Origin: Roseateles sp. SL47
Lineage (GTDB): Bacteria; Pseudomonadota; Gammaproteobacteria; Burkholderiales; Burkholderiaceae_C
Assembly: GCF_026625885.1 (NCBI RefSeq)
Contig: NZ_CP113068.1
Span: forward strand, 2,666,001 to 2,730,000
DNA length: 64,000 bases
Direction of reading: 5' to 3'
The position numbers were made by a program, and so were the translations under genes. Shown here piece after piece: positions 40,028 through 46,819 of this stretch (positions are counted from its first letter, which is position 1; the number at the start of each line of letters is the position of its first letter). A model generated the notes under the pieces. It was not told the DNA's origin and ran no database searches. It worked only from the letters and a program-made list of their open reading frames with translations.

Positions 40028-40242
40028 GCTGGAACTCCTCGCGCCGGTACCGGGCCCAGGTGGTCAACCGGATAGTTGATCGGGAGGCGGAACAGAACGG
40101 TGGTGCTCCCTCCGCTGGAGTCCGCCTGGACGAAGAAGTCCGACAGGCCGAACTTCGTCACATAGCGCGCTACGTCGTGCAGGTTGCCGCTCATGTTCAT
40201 CGACACCAGCTTGGTGGTCGGGGTATGGGTGGCGGCGCTCAT
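40024..40242 (-). CDS. Hypothetical phage protein
   Basis: 72 residues. A helical N-terminal part (MSGNLHDVARYVTKFGLSDF) and a beta-rich C terminus. Not recognised. It overlaps its neighbours by 4 bp. Confidence 0.6.
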   Translation of the reverse strand: MSAATHTPTTKLVSMNMSGNLHDVARYVTKFGLSDFFVQADSSGGSTTVLFRLPINYPVDHLGPVPARGVPA

Positions 40243-40661
40243 GCTGCACCGCCTTCCGCCTTGGGAGGGGCGAACAGGGGCAGCGCCCAGGCTTCAGCGC
40301 GGACGGCTTCGGCCGCTTGGCCGTAGCCCCAGATGTCGCCATCGCCGGCGGCATAGGCAGGGGCGATCACCCAGCGAGACAGCAGCGTCCCGTTCATGAT
40401 GTAGTCGCGCAGCTGCTCAATCAGGGATCTCAGCGTGCCGCCATGGCTGAACCCGCGCCACCGGTTCTCAAACGTGGTCCGGTGCGTGTAGATGGCCTTG
40501 CCGGAGTAGTCGTCGATGAAGTACACGCGGCCGTTGCGAAGTTCGATGCGAGCGTTCCGCTGATGGCGTTGGTTGTAGAAGAACCGGCGCCCGTGGCGCG
40601 CAATCACGTCGATCAATGCGTTCGCGTGCGCCGCGCGCTGTTCTTTGATCGTCGCGCTCAT
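40239..40661 (-). CDS. Hypothetical phage protein
   Basis: 140 residues. ALIDVIARHGRRFFYNQRHQRNARIEL and VYFIDDYSGKAIYTHRTTFENRWRGFSHGGTLRSLIEQL suggest a small alpha/beta fold. A similar phage unknown (Trp-Arg-Gly-Phe-Ser-His-Gly-Gly-Thr segment) is common. Start MSATIKEQR. Confidence 0.65.
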   Translation of the reverse strand: MSATIKEQRAAHANALIDVIARHGRRFFYNQRHQRNARIELRNGRVYFIDDYSGKAIYTHRTTFENRWRGFSHGGTLRSLIEQLRDYIMNGTLLSRWVIAPAYAAGDGDIWGYGQAAEAVRAEAWALPLFAPPKAEGGAA

Positions 40662-42139
40662 GCTGCCTTCTCCAGGCTGGCCAGGGCGCGGCGGGCGCGC
40701 ACGGTGTGCACGTGGTCCGCGATGGCGTTGCAGATGCGGTCGAAGTCGGCGGCGGGGTAGACCTTCGCAGGGCCCTTCACCGGCAGGGCGTTGAAGCCCA
40801 GCAGCGCCATGCCTTCTCCGCTCATCGTGATCACGCCCCCGAAGGCCGCGTTGATGTCGCGCAGCGTCATCGTGAGGACCTGCTCGGGTTGCCGGACCTG
40901 TGCTACCGGCTCGGCCACCGGTACGATCGCGGCGCGGGCCGCGGCGGCTTCCGCTGCAGCTGCTGCTTCGGCGGCTTGCTGTGCAGCCTGGGCTTCAGCT
41001 TCGCGGGCGAGTCGCGCTGTCTCTTCGGCTTCCTCGCGGCGCAGGGCGCCGGGCAGGGCCGCCTGCAGGTGCTCCAGCACCAGTGCGTGTTTCTGCTGGG
41101 CCTCCACCAGGCGGTCGCCAAAGGTGTCCACGCTGGGGGCGTTGGCGGTGACACGAGTGATGGCCGTGCTGATGGTCTGGGAGGCTTGCTGCTCGTCGTA
41201 GGTCAGCAGCTCTTCGTAGCGGTCGAAGCGGGCCTGCACGCGGGCCTGCCGGTCTGCCTCAGCCTGCGCGATGCGGTCGCGCTCGGCCTTCAAGGCGGCC
41301 AGCTCTTCTTCCATCTTCCGGCGCTCTTCGGCCAGCCGCGCGGCGGCCTCGGCCTGCTCCCGTGCCACGCGCTCGTTCTCCAGGCGCTGCGCCTCCAGGC
41401 GGGCCGCTTCGTCGCGGCGGCGCTGCTCCTCCGCAAGCCGCTCCTGCTCGACGCGAGCCGCTTCGGCTTCTTCCCAGAGCTTCGCCTTCAGGGCTGTTTC
41501 CAGCTTGGCGATGCCGGCGGCGATCGCTTCCTTCGCCTGCGGCAGCATCTCCTGGAAAACGTCCGGGTCGGGCAGGGTGGCGTGCATCTGCTCCGACAGC
41601 AGCCGGATGTCGGCGGAGGTCTTGCCGCAGGCGATGATGACGTTCTCGCTGATCTCGGCGAGCGCTTCCTGGATGCGCATCACGCGAGCGGCCTCTGCGG
41701 CGGCCTTGCGCTGGCGCTCCTCTTCGCGGCGGGCTTCTTCGGCCTTGATCTGCTGATCCACCGGCTGCTCGCCGGCCTCCAACTGCTCCGTGATCCAGGC
41801 GGCGCGGGCGTCGATGTTCTTGCCCAGCGCCAGCAGCGGAGCCTTGGCCATCTTCCGGGCCTTCTCCACCAGGATGCGCGGGCCGCGCCACGCCGCCCGG
41901 TGCTCAATGGCGTCCTTCATGCCATTCGTGGTTTCGACCGGGTAGACCGCATCCTTGGGATAGCGGGCTTCCAGTTCGGCCAGGCCAGCGGAGACGCGGT
42001 CGAACTCATTCAGCGAGTTGCGCACGCGATCCATGTCTTCGGCGATGGCCAGGGCGCTCTGCTCCTTGGCCACGGTCACGGCCGGCGCTTCGGCAACCGG
42101 CTCTTCGAAGCCGGTGGAGTCGTCCAGTTCAAAGCTCAT
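40658..42139 (-). CDS. Long coiled-coil phage protein, DUF1351-like, recombination-module partner
   Basis: 493 residues. The N-terminal 140 residues contain YPVETTNGMKDAIEHRAAWRGPR followed by LEAGEQPVDQQIKAEEARREEE, like the DUF1351-type early phage proteins. A very charged coiled coil follows (about 145-300; Ala/Glu/Arg repeats), then an Ala-rich linker (about 365-395) and a C-terminal globular part (ITMSGEGMALLGFNALP). It lies next to the Rad52-like gene, so a role in DNA recombination is likely (inference). Confidence 0.75.
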   Translation of the reverse strand: MSFELDDSTGFEEPVAEAPAVTVAKEQSALAIAEDMDRVRNSLNEFDRVSAGLAELEARYPKDAVYPVETTNGMKDAIEHRAAWRGPRILVEKARKMAKAPLLALGKNIDARAAWITEQLEAGEQPVDQQIKAEEARREEERQRKAAAEAARVMRIQEALAEISENVIIACGKTSADIRLLSEQMHATLPDPDVFQEMLPQAKEAIAAGIAKLETALKAKLWEEAEAARVEQERLAEEQRRRDEAARLEAQRLENERVAREQAEAAARLAEERRKMEEELAALKAERDRIAQAEADRQARVQARFDRYEELLTYDEQQASQTISTAITRVTANAPSVDTFGDRLVEAQQKHALVLEHLQAALPGALRREEAEETARLAREAEAQAAQQAAEAAAAAEAAAARAAIVPVAEPVAQVRQPEQVLTMTLRDINAAFGGVITMSGEGMALLGFNALPVKGPAKVYPAADFDRICNAIADHVHTVRARRALASLEKAA

Positions 42140-42163
42140 TTCAATCTCCAGTTCAGGTGGCAG

Positions 42164-42919
42164 TTAGAAGGGCACGTCGTCTTCGTTGATGTCAGGCGGC
42201 GGCGGTGCTTGGCGTTGGCGAGGGGAAGGGGTTGCGCCGGCAGGAGGGGCAGGGGGGCGCTTGGCCGTGGCCATCTTGTTGGCCTGGGCCACGAGGAAAT
42301 CGTCTTCCGCGTCCTGGTCGCCGCGGGCGCGGGCCAGTTCGATAGCGGCGGCCACGCGGGCCTTCAATTCCCCGACGTTGGGCGCTTCGTAGATGCTGGT
42401 CATCGCAGCCTGATACCAAGCGTCCCGCTGTCCTGCGTGGATGTCAGCCTTGCTCCACAGGTCCAGTGCAAAACCGAATCGCAGCGCGGCGTTGCGCAGG
42501 GCGTCACCGATGACTTCCTTCTCGCGGGCGCCGGCATCCATGTGCGGCTTGTTGTCCGCGTTCCCGTAGCCGAGGCGAGTCTTGCCAGCGACGGTCAACT
42601 TGATCCACAGACCGCCTTTGGAGTCGAACTTTGGAAGGCCGTCAGCGTCGAAAGCCAGCGGCTCCCAGTCCCACAGCAGGTCCGCATCCAGCAGCCGGTG
42701 CGTCGTGGCCGCGTGCCCGACGTAATCGAGGTGCCGCACGCTGGGGTGGTGCCAACCGCCGCAGACGCTGCAGTTGATCTTCTGCTCCGCAGGGCACTCG
42801 TTCTGTGCCTTCGTACCCTTGGGCAGCTTGCTGATCAGGTGCTCCGGCACCGGCTCGCGGAGCAGGGCCAGCCCGCTCGCTTTCACAGCTTCGCCTGCAG
42901 GCGTCGTCGCTGCATTCAT
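42164..42919 (-). CDS. Rad52-like annealing-type protein with SSB-like acidic C-terminus
   Basis: 251 residues. HLDYVGHAATTHRLLDADLLWDWEP, KGGLWIKLTVAGKTRLGYG and EKEVIGDALRNAALRFGFALDLW fit the Rad52/Rad22-type domain found in phage single-strand annealing proteins. A CPAEQKINCSVCGGWH stretch adds a possible zinc site. A Pro-rich tail ends in NEDDVPF, which mimics the DDDIPF tip of SSB that recruits repair and replication partners. It probably acts in phage recombination or replication with the coiled-coil neighbour. Confidence 0.7.
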   Translation of the reverse strand: MNAATTPAGEAVKASGLALLREPVPEHLISKLPKGTKAQNECPAEQKINCSVCGGWHHPSVRHLDYVGHAATTHRLLDADLLWDWEPLAFDADGLPKFDSKGGLWIKLTVAGKTRLGYGNADNKPHMDAGAREKEVIGDALRNAALRFGFALDLWSKADIHAGQRDAWYQAAMTSIYEAPNVGELKARVAAAIELARARGDQDAEDDFLVAQANKMATAKRPPAPPAGATPSPRQRQAPPPPDINEDDVPF

Positions 42920-42960
42920 TGCTCTCTCCGTTGAAAAGGGGTGGGGCCGTGCCCCGTTGA

Positions 42961-43083
42961 TCAGGTCAGGATGGCCGGCAAGGCCAGCACAGTGACAATC
43001 ACCAGCGCCGCCAGGAACAAGGCGCCGATGCGTGTGATCTCTCCGATGGATTCGGAGGCGATGGGATCGAGGTCGTCGCTCAC
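42961..43083 (-). CDS. Very small membrane protein
   Basis: 40 residues from GTG 43083, which overlaps the upstream stop (GTGA). MSDDLDPIASESIGEITRIG is followed by one transmembrane helix (ALFLAALVIVTVLALPAIL). The family is not recognised. Overlap with the operon chain supports it. Confidence 0.55.
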   Translation of the reverse strand: MSDDLDPIASESIGEITRIGALFLAALVIVTVLALPAILT

Positions 43084-43334
43084 GGCAGGCTCCCGGTGCG
43101 GGCCAGCAGGTGCACCATCAGGACAGCGGCCAGGCCGACGCCTGCCATGATCCCGATCACATGCCAGTAGGCGGGCTCCCCGGGCTCGGTCTGATAGACC
43201 GTTTCCGGCCGGTCCAGTTCTCCGGGGCAGGTGTCGCAGATGCCCGAGCGATCCTCTCGCTGCAGCTGTCGAACCACCAGCGTGGGGATACGGTGGGCCT
43301 GCTGGCCAAGGCCTATTTCGACGTGGCCGCTCAT
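43080..43334 (-). CDS. Small membrane protein
   Basis: 84 residues from MSGHVEIGLGQQ. A CDTCPG motif sits near the middle, and a C-terminal transmembrane helix (about 58-78, HVIGIMAGVGLAAVLMVHLL) follows. Not recognised. It starts 2 bp after the lipoprotein stop. Confidence 0.6.
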   Translation of the reverse strand: MSGHVEIGLGQQAHRIPTLVVRQLQREDRSGICDTCPGELDRPETVYQTEPGEPAYWHVIGIMAGVGLAAVLMVHLLARTGSLP

Positions 43335-43335
43335 G

Positions 43336-43980
43336 TCACTTCCCCTTAGCCGCCACAAGGACGCGGCGAGCAATCTCCGCCATGTCGTCGTTCTGCGGAT
43401 GCATCGCCACAGCCTCGGCGGTCCATGCCCCAGTTGGCCCCTTGTAGATGTCACCGATGTAGACCCAGGTGCCGCCGACGCCTTCGCACAAGGGTCGCAT
43501 CACCGCGTCACGGTCGGGCTTCTCCCACCATGTGGACGTGCAGATCAATCGTGCGCTGCCCTTCACGGCCTGCATGACCTTGTCGTAGTGAGCTGGCAGA
43601 CCGTTGTCACCGAGTTCCACGATGACGAACGTCGTGGGATAGACGGGAAACACGGGCAAAGGAGCGGACGGGTCGCGCTCAATGTCCGCCACGTTCATGG
43701 CGGTCACCGGCAGGCCCAGGCCCGTGCCGACAAGGTGTGCGAAGTCTTTGTCCTGACTGCTCGCAGCCATGCCCCAGTCGCCGAACCAGTTGAAAGCAGG
43801 CAGCGGGCCGTGCCGCGTAATGCTGTTGCCGATCACGAGCAAGCTAGTGGCTGTTGTCGTCGGCACCTGACCAGGCGAGCTGGTTGTGGGATTGGCTTCT
43901 CCACCGCCACCACCACCACCACAGGCCACCACGATCATGGTCGCCACACCAGCAAGGTAATAAGCGAGGTTGCGGCTCAT
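43336..43980 (-). CDS. SGNH/GDSL-type hydrolase lipoprotein
   Basis: 214 residues. The signal segment LAYYLAGVATMIVVAC ends in a lipobox (VVAC, Cys 20) followed by a Gly-run, so the mature protein is probably lipid-anchored. The SGNH blocks can be matched as LLVIGNSITRHGP (catalytic Ser in GNSIT), VELGDN (block III) and AMHPQNDDMAEIA (His of block V). It may hydrolyse an ester or acyl group in the envelope. It is unusual in an early phage operon and could modify the cell surface (inference). Confidence 0.8.
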   Translation of the reverse strand: MSRNLAYYLAGVATMIVVACGGGGGGGEANPTTSSPGQVPTTTATSLLVIGNSITRHGPLPAFNWFGDWGMAASSQDKDFAHLVGTGLGLPVTAMNVADIERDPSAPLPVFPVYPTTFVIVELGDNGLPAHYDKVMQAVKGSARLICTSTWWEKPDRDAVMRPLCEGVGGTWVYIGDIYKGPTGAWTAEAVAMHPQNDDMAEIARRVLVAAKGK

Positions 43981-44315
43981 GCTGCCTCCGGTGTGTTCGG
44001 TGTCGGAGCGATCTGCTGCAGCCGATCATGCAGGTGGAGATTGACCACGCGCTGGAGACGCTCGTCTTCGATCGCCAGTCGGATCGCACGCACACGGCCA
44101 GCCTGTCTGTCCATGCTCACCTGGAGGGTGTCACGGTAGGTCTTCGCGTCCAGCGCCCGCTGTAGGATTGCGAAGCGGTTCGTGAACGAAGGTTCGGCTG
44201 CGGCTTCGGCCATGCGCTGGATGTAGTTGCCGTGCTGCTCGTTCACGAGGCCGACCAGCACGTTCAGCGCTGCGGTCTCGGCGGCCAGGTCTTCCTGGAG
44301 GGTGGTGACTTCCAT
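43977..44315 (-). CDS. First gene of the leftward early operon, hypothetical helical protein
   Basis: 112 residues. Almost entirely helical with a coiled-coil N terminus (LQEDLAAETAALNVLVGLVN) and basic patches. CAGGAACGCAG before ATG 44315 gives a clear ribosome binding site. It is transcribed from the promoter at 44349-44377. The function is unknown. It overlaps the lipoprotein start by 4 bp. Confidence 0.7.
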   Translation of the reverse strand: MEVTTLQEDLAAETAALNVLVGLVNEQHGNYIQRMAEAAAEPSFTNRFAILQRALDAKTYRDTLQVSMDRQAGRVRAIRLAIEDERLQRVVNLHLHDRLQQIAPTPNTPEAA

Positions 44316-44348
44316 CTGCGTTCCTGTTGGGTGGGTTGCGATGGAGTT

Positions 44349-44377
44349 ATTACATCAAACGGTGTTTGTTGCGTCAA
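44349..44377 (-). promoter_or_regulatory. Early leftward promoter
   Basis: On the minus strand a -35 TTGACG (44377-44372) and a -10 TGTAAT (44354-44349) are spaced by 17 bp. This gives a leader of about 26 nt to the gene starting at 44315. The elements are flanked by two repressor-type operators and share layout with the rightward promoter at 47521. Confidence 0.8.
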
Positions 44378-44390
44378 CATCGTTCGATGT
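44352..44390. promoter_or_regulatory. Operator pair of the leftward promoter
   Basis: Two 14-bp dyad sites, ACATCAAACGGTGT (44352-44365) and ACATCGTTCGATGT (44377-44390), with starts 25 bp apart. The second is a perfect palindrome. The same consensus (ACATCRAACRRTGT) and the same 25-bp step recur at 47508, so this is the probable binding site of the CI and/or Cro protein. Confidence 0.8.
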
Positions 44391-44515
44391 AAACATCAGG
44401 TAGATCAGGGTAAACACCTATGCGGAAGCATGGCGTGCCTGGGTGTGCGCTGAACGCGACAAAACCATGCTGTCGAATAACATCCGGTCACACTCAACAA
44501 CCCCGGGGAGAGGGA

Positions 44516-44917
44516 ATGAAGCCAACCGTTTTCATCGCGGCCGCCGCGCTGGCGCTCAGCGCATGCGCCCATCAATCGGAGAGTTACAGCTCGCGGTCTA
44601 TGCGTCTATCCATGGGAATGGACAAGAACCAGGTTACTGAGGTGATGGGGGTGCCGCGCAAGTCCTCCGCGAAGATGACTGAGCAGGGACTCTCGGAGCG
44701 CTTCTTCTGGTGGTCCCCAACGCTCATTGGCTTCTCCAATGTCGACAACGAGATGCTCTCTAATGACCGAGTCTTTGTGCGGTTCGTAAATGGAAAACTG
44801 GTGGAATGGGGCGACAAGTACGACTACAGCGCAATGCTGGACTCGATCACTGATGCTCAGCGCGACGCGTTGAAAGCCTCCAAACAAGCGACATCTGCCA
44901 GTTCTGCACAGCCCTGA
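44516..44917 (+). CDS. Small lipoprotein, BamE/SmpA-like fold
   Basis: 133 residues from ATG 44516 with GGGGAGAGGG upstream. The signal peptide KPTVFIAAAALALSAC has a lipobox (LSAC). The mature part has the LSMGMDKNQVTEVMGVPRK pattern of BamE/SmpA/OmlA-like proteins (G-x-x-V-x-x-x-x-G-x-P). It lies alone on the plus strand between the leftward promoter and the C4 RNA. It is possibly a lysogenic-conversion gene, since it is not part of a phage-function operon (inference). Confidence 0.8.
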   Translation: MKPTVFIAAAALALSACAHQSESYSSRSMRLSMGMDKNQVTEVMGVPRKSSAKMTEQGLSERFFWWSPTLIGFSNVDNEMLSNDRVFVRFVNGKLVEWGDKYDYSAMLDSITDAQRDALKASKQATSASSAQP

Positions 44918-44965
44918 TTCGCCTCGCAGGTAGCGCCCGCCAAACCTTTAGGGTTGGCATGAAAA

Positions 44966-44985
44966 CACTGTACATCCGTACATAT
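44966..44985. promoter_or_regulatory. LexA-like box and promoter region upstream of the C4 RNA
   Basis: CACTGTACATCCGTACATAT fits CTGT-N8-ACAG with one change in the last base. A TTGGCA at 44954-44959 and a TGC-TAGATT extended -10 at 44988-44996 are promoter candidates around it; neither has a well spaced partner. Confidence 0.45.
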
Positions 44986-44997
44986 CGTGCTAGATTC

Positions 44998-45112
44998 GCC
45001 CTGCGTGTCCGAAGTCGGAACGTGGCGGGGCCTGTAGCAGGGTGCCTTGCGGGCCGGTGAGATCACCGGCTGATGAGTGAACCCCTCGGCTTCCACCGTT
45101 TAGCCCTCACGG
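44998..45112 (+). ncRNA. C4-type antisense RNA controlling the antirepressor
   Basis: A structured leader upstream of ant. It has a hairpin GCCGGTGA/TCACCGGC (45053-45070) and two antisense segments. Segment a' (45080-45098, AACCCCTCGGCTTCCACCG) pairs at 18 of 19 positions with 45132-45150 in the ant leader. Segment b' (CCTTGCG, 45045-45051) pairs with CGCAAGG (45161-45167), which contains the ant ribosome binding site. Pairing at two sites, one covering the start signal, is the arrangement of the P1/P7 C4 RNA family. Confidence 0.78.
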
Positions 45113-45131
45113 GCCGTGCTGCTACCACGGA

Positions 45132-45175
45132 CGGTGGAAACCGAGGGGTTTCTTCTTCAACGCAAGGAAACCAAC
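45132..45175 (+). promoter_or_regulatory. C4 target region and ant ribosome binding site
   Basis: 45132-45150 is complementary to C4 segment a', and 45161-45167 (CGCAAGG, with the AAGGA Shine-Dalgarno 9 bp before GTG 45176) is complementary to segment b'. C4 pairing would block translation of ant. Confidence 0.75.
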
Positions 45176-45955
45176 GTGAACGAACTCATTCAGATCACCA
45201 GCGCCACCATCGGTGGTGTCGCCGTTCAAACGGTCAACGCTCGCGACCTGTACAGCTTCCTGGAGGTTGGCAAAGACTTCTCCACATGGATGAAGGATCG
45301 AATTGCGCAGTACGGCTTTGTGGAGCACGAGGACTATGAGGTCGCACACGAGTTGAGCTCCCCAGTTTCGGGGAGCTCAATGGCACGGCCACAGCGCACG
45401 GTGGCGTACCACATCTCTGTGGACATGGCCAAGGAGCTGGCCATGGTCGAGCGGACCGAAAAGGGCAAGCAGGCCCGTCAATACTTCATCCAGTGCGAGC
45501 GCGTGGCGCAAGGGTTCACGGCGCCGCCCGGGGCTGGCTCCCCCGTAGTGGTGGCTGCGACTGACGCCACCGCGGTCTTCAGCTTCATGCGTGTGATCGG
45601 CCTGGACCAAAACGCGGCAGCCATCTCCGCCAACCAGGCCGCTTACGCCGTGCACGGCGTCAACCTGCTGCAGTTGAGCGGCAACACCCACCTGCTGGCC
45701 GCCAACCAGGAGACCCAGGCCCTGACGCCAACGGCGCTCGGCAAGCTGCTGGGCGGCCTGTCGGCCCAGAAGGTGAACAGGGCTTTGGAGCAGGCGGGCC
45801 TGCAAAAGCGCGTGGGTGATGAATGGGTGCCGCTGCCGGCTGCCGAGGGGCTGTACCGCCTCTTCGACACCGGGAAGAAGCACAGCAGCGGGACGCCGGT
45901 CACGCAGCTGAAGTGGTACGCCGCGTCGGCTGACCGGCTCAAGCGCAGCGCATGA
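45176..45955 (+). CDS. ant: Phage antirepressor (AntA/AntB domain)
   Basis: 259 residues from GTG 45176, chosen because the AAGGA site and C4 target lie just upstream. The N-terminal AntA domain (about 20-110) has VNARDLYSFLEVGKDFSTWM, QYGFVEHEDYEV and YHISVDMAKELAMVERTEKG. The C-terminal half is a KilA-C-like, Ala-rich helical domain ending in TQLKWYAASADRL. It would bind and inactivate the CI repressor to trigger lytic growth. It is followed by hairpins at 45960-46107. Confidence 0.9.
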   Translation: MNELIQITSATIGGVAVQTVNARDLYSFLEVGKDFSTWMKDRIAQYGFVEHEDYEVAHELSSPVSGSSMARPQRTVAYHISVDMAKELAMVERTEKGKQARQYFIQCERVAQGFTAPPGAGSPVVVAATDATAVFSFMRVIGLDQNAAAISANQAAYAVHGVNLLQLSGNTHLLAANQETQALTPTALGKLLGGLSAQKVNRALEQAGLQKRVGDEWVPLPAAEGLYRLFDTGKKHSSGTPVTQLKWYAASADRLKRSA

Positions 45956-45959
45956 ATGC

Positions 45960-46107
45960 AAATGCGGGAATTCCCCGCATTTGAAGACTGCCGAGGGCCT
46001 ACGGGAATTTCCGCAGGCCCACACAGTCATTGACCCATTCCGGGAATTCCAGGAATGAGGGAAATCAACAACTTAGCGCTATGCAGGGGGTAACGAAACG
46101 GTACCCC
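45960..46107. repeat. Cluster of palindromes after ant
   Basis: AAATGCGGG-AATTC-CCCGCATTT (45960-45982) follows the ant stop and may terminate it. A second imperfect stem lies at about 45995-46021. CATTCC..GGAATG at 46036-46057 is a 22-bp dyad with 10 of 11 matching pairs. GGGGGTA/TACCCCC closes the region. GGGAATT occurs three times. No gene is seen in the 166 bp between ant and the minus-strand stop. Confidence 0.6.
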
Positions 46108-46121
46108 CTTGGAGCGGAAGC

Positions 46122-46322
46122 TCACTGCTTCCGTCTTCGCGGGCTCGGCGCCGGGAAGGTGATCGGCCCGCTCATGGTGAAGGCCACTTGACCAACGTCA
46201 CCAGCGATGAACACGCCGGGCGCGGGCGCCGCTGATTTCTTCTTGGTTGGGTCCTCTGGTGCTGCGGCCAGGATCTTGGCCAGGATGTCCCGATTGGACG
46301 GCTTCTCTTCTTGGTTTTCCAT
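46122..46322 (-). CDS. Small protein downstream of cI, shared motif with the next gene
   Basis: 66 residues from MENQEEKPSNRDILAKIL. After a short acidic helix and a Lys/Ala/Pro linker it has VFIAGDVGQVAFTMSGPITF, which aligns with a segment of the neighbouring 99-residue protein (V.I.....QV..T..G...F.P). It ends in a basic tail. It is on the same strand as cI and probably expressed in the lysogen. The function is unknown. Confidence 0.55.
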   Translation of the reverse strand: MENQEEKPSNRDILAKILAAAPEDPTKKKSAAPAPGVFIAGDVGQVAFTMSGPITFPAPSPRRRKQ

Positions 46323-46412
46323 CTCTGTAATGCTCCCGTGAGTACACATGATCGGGAACCGTGCCCATACGGCGATGCAGGGAAAACACTTACTGGCGTG
46401 GTGTCGGGTTCG

Positions 46413-46712
46413 TCACGCCGATTTCGTTGCGCTCCAAAGCTGCACCAAAAGAATCAGAAGTAACAAAATTAACACGCAGACACGGAAGGTCGGCGTCACC
46501 CACCAAAAGCTGTCGTAGCCGCAGCCTCGGCACACGGTCTCGTGAGGCCAGTTGAGGGTGCCGCACTCCGGCACCTGGCAGCGAATGGCCACGCTTTCCG
46601 GAGGTTCCCTCTGTGGCTGGAAGTTCACGGCTCCATCGGCGGTGTAGCCGACCTGTGCGATCTCGGCCTGGATGGTGACGGGGGAGGGGGCTGGCGGGGA
46701 CTTCTCGGGCAT
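46413..46712 (-). CDS. Membrane protein with zinc ribbon, downstream of cI
   Basis: 99 residues. The N-terminal motif VTIQAEIAQVGYTADGAVNF (shared with the 66-residue neighbour) is followed by a four-Cys zinc ribbon (CQVPECGTLNW...CRGCGYD) and a C-terminal transmembrane helix (FRVCVLILLLLILLVQLW). It occupies the position of a rex-type gene behind the repressor. No clear ribosome binding site is visible, so the start is uncertain. Confidence 0.6.
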   Translation of the reverse strand: MPEKSPPAPSPVTIQAEIAQVGYTADGAVNFQPQREPPESVAIRCQVPECGTLNWPHETVCRGCGYDSFWWVTPTFRVCVLILLLLILLVQLWSATKSA

Positions 46713-46819
46713 GGCAATACAGCAGTGCCCAGAGTTTCATTTTTATTGTTCTCGGGCGCCGCCACCTCACAGCTACCCCCCTTTGGTGTGTGGTCTAGAT
46801 GCACCACACCTCCATCACA

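Noticed and set aside
40658..42139. TolA or SMC-like host protein
   Set aside because: Coiled-coil composition is similar, but there is no membrane anchor or ATPase motif, and the operon context is phage.
45080..45150. Simple intrinsic terminator before ant
   Set aside because: The arms are 33 nt apart, the tail is not a T-run, and a second complementary pair covers the Shine-Dalgarno; a C4 system explains both.
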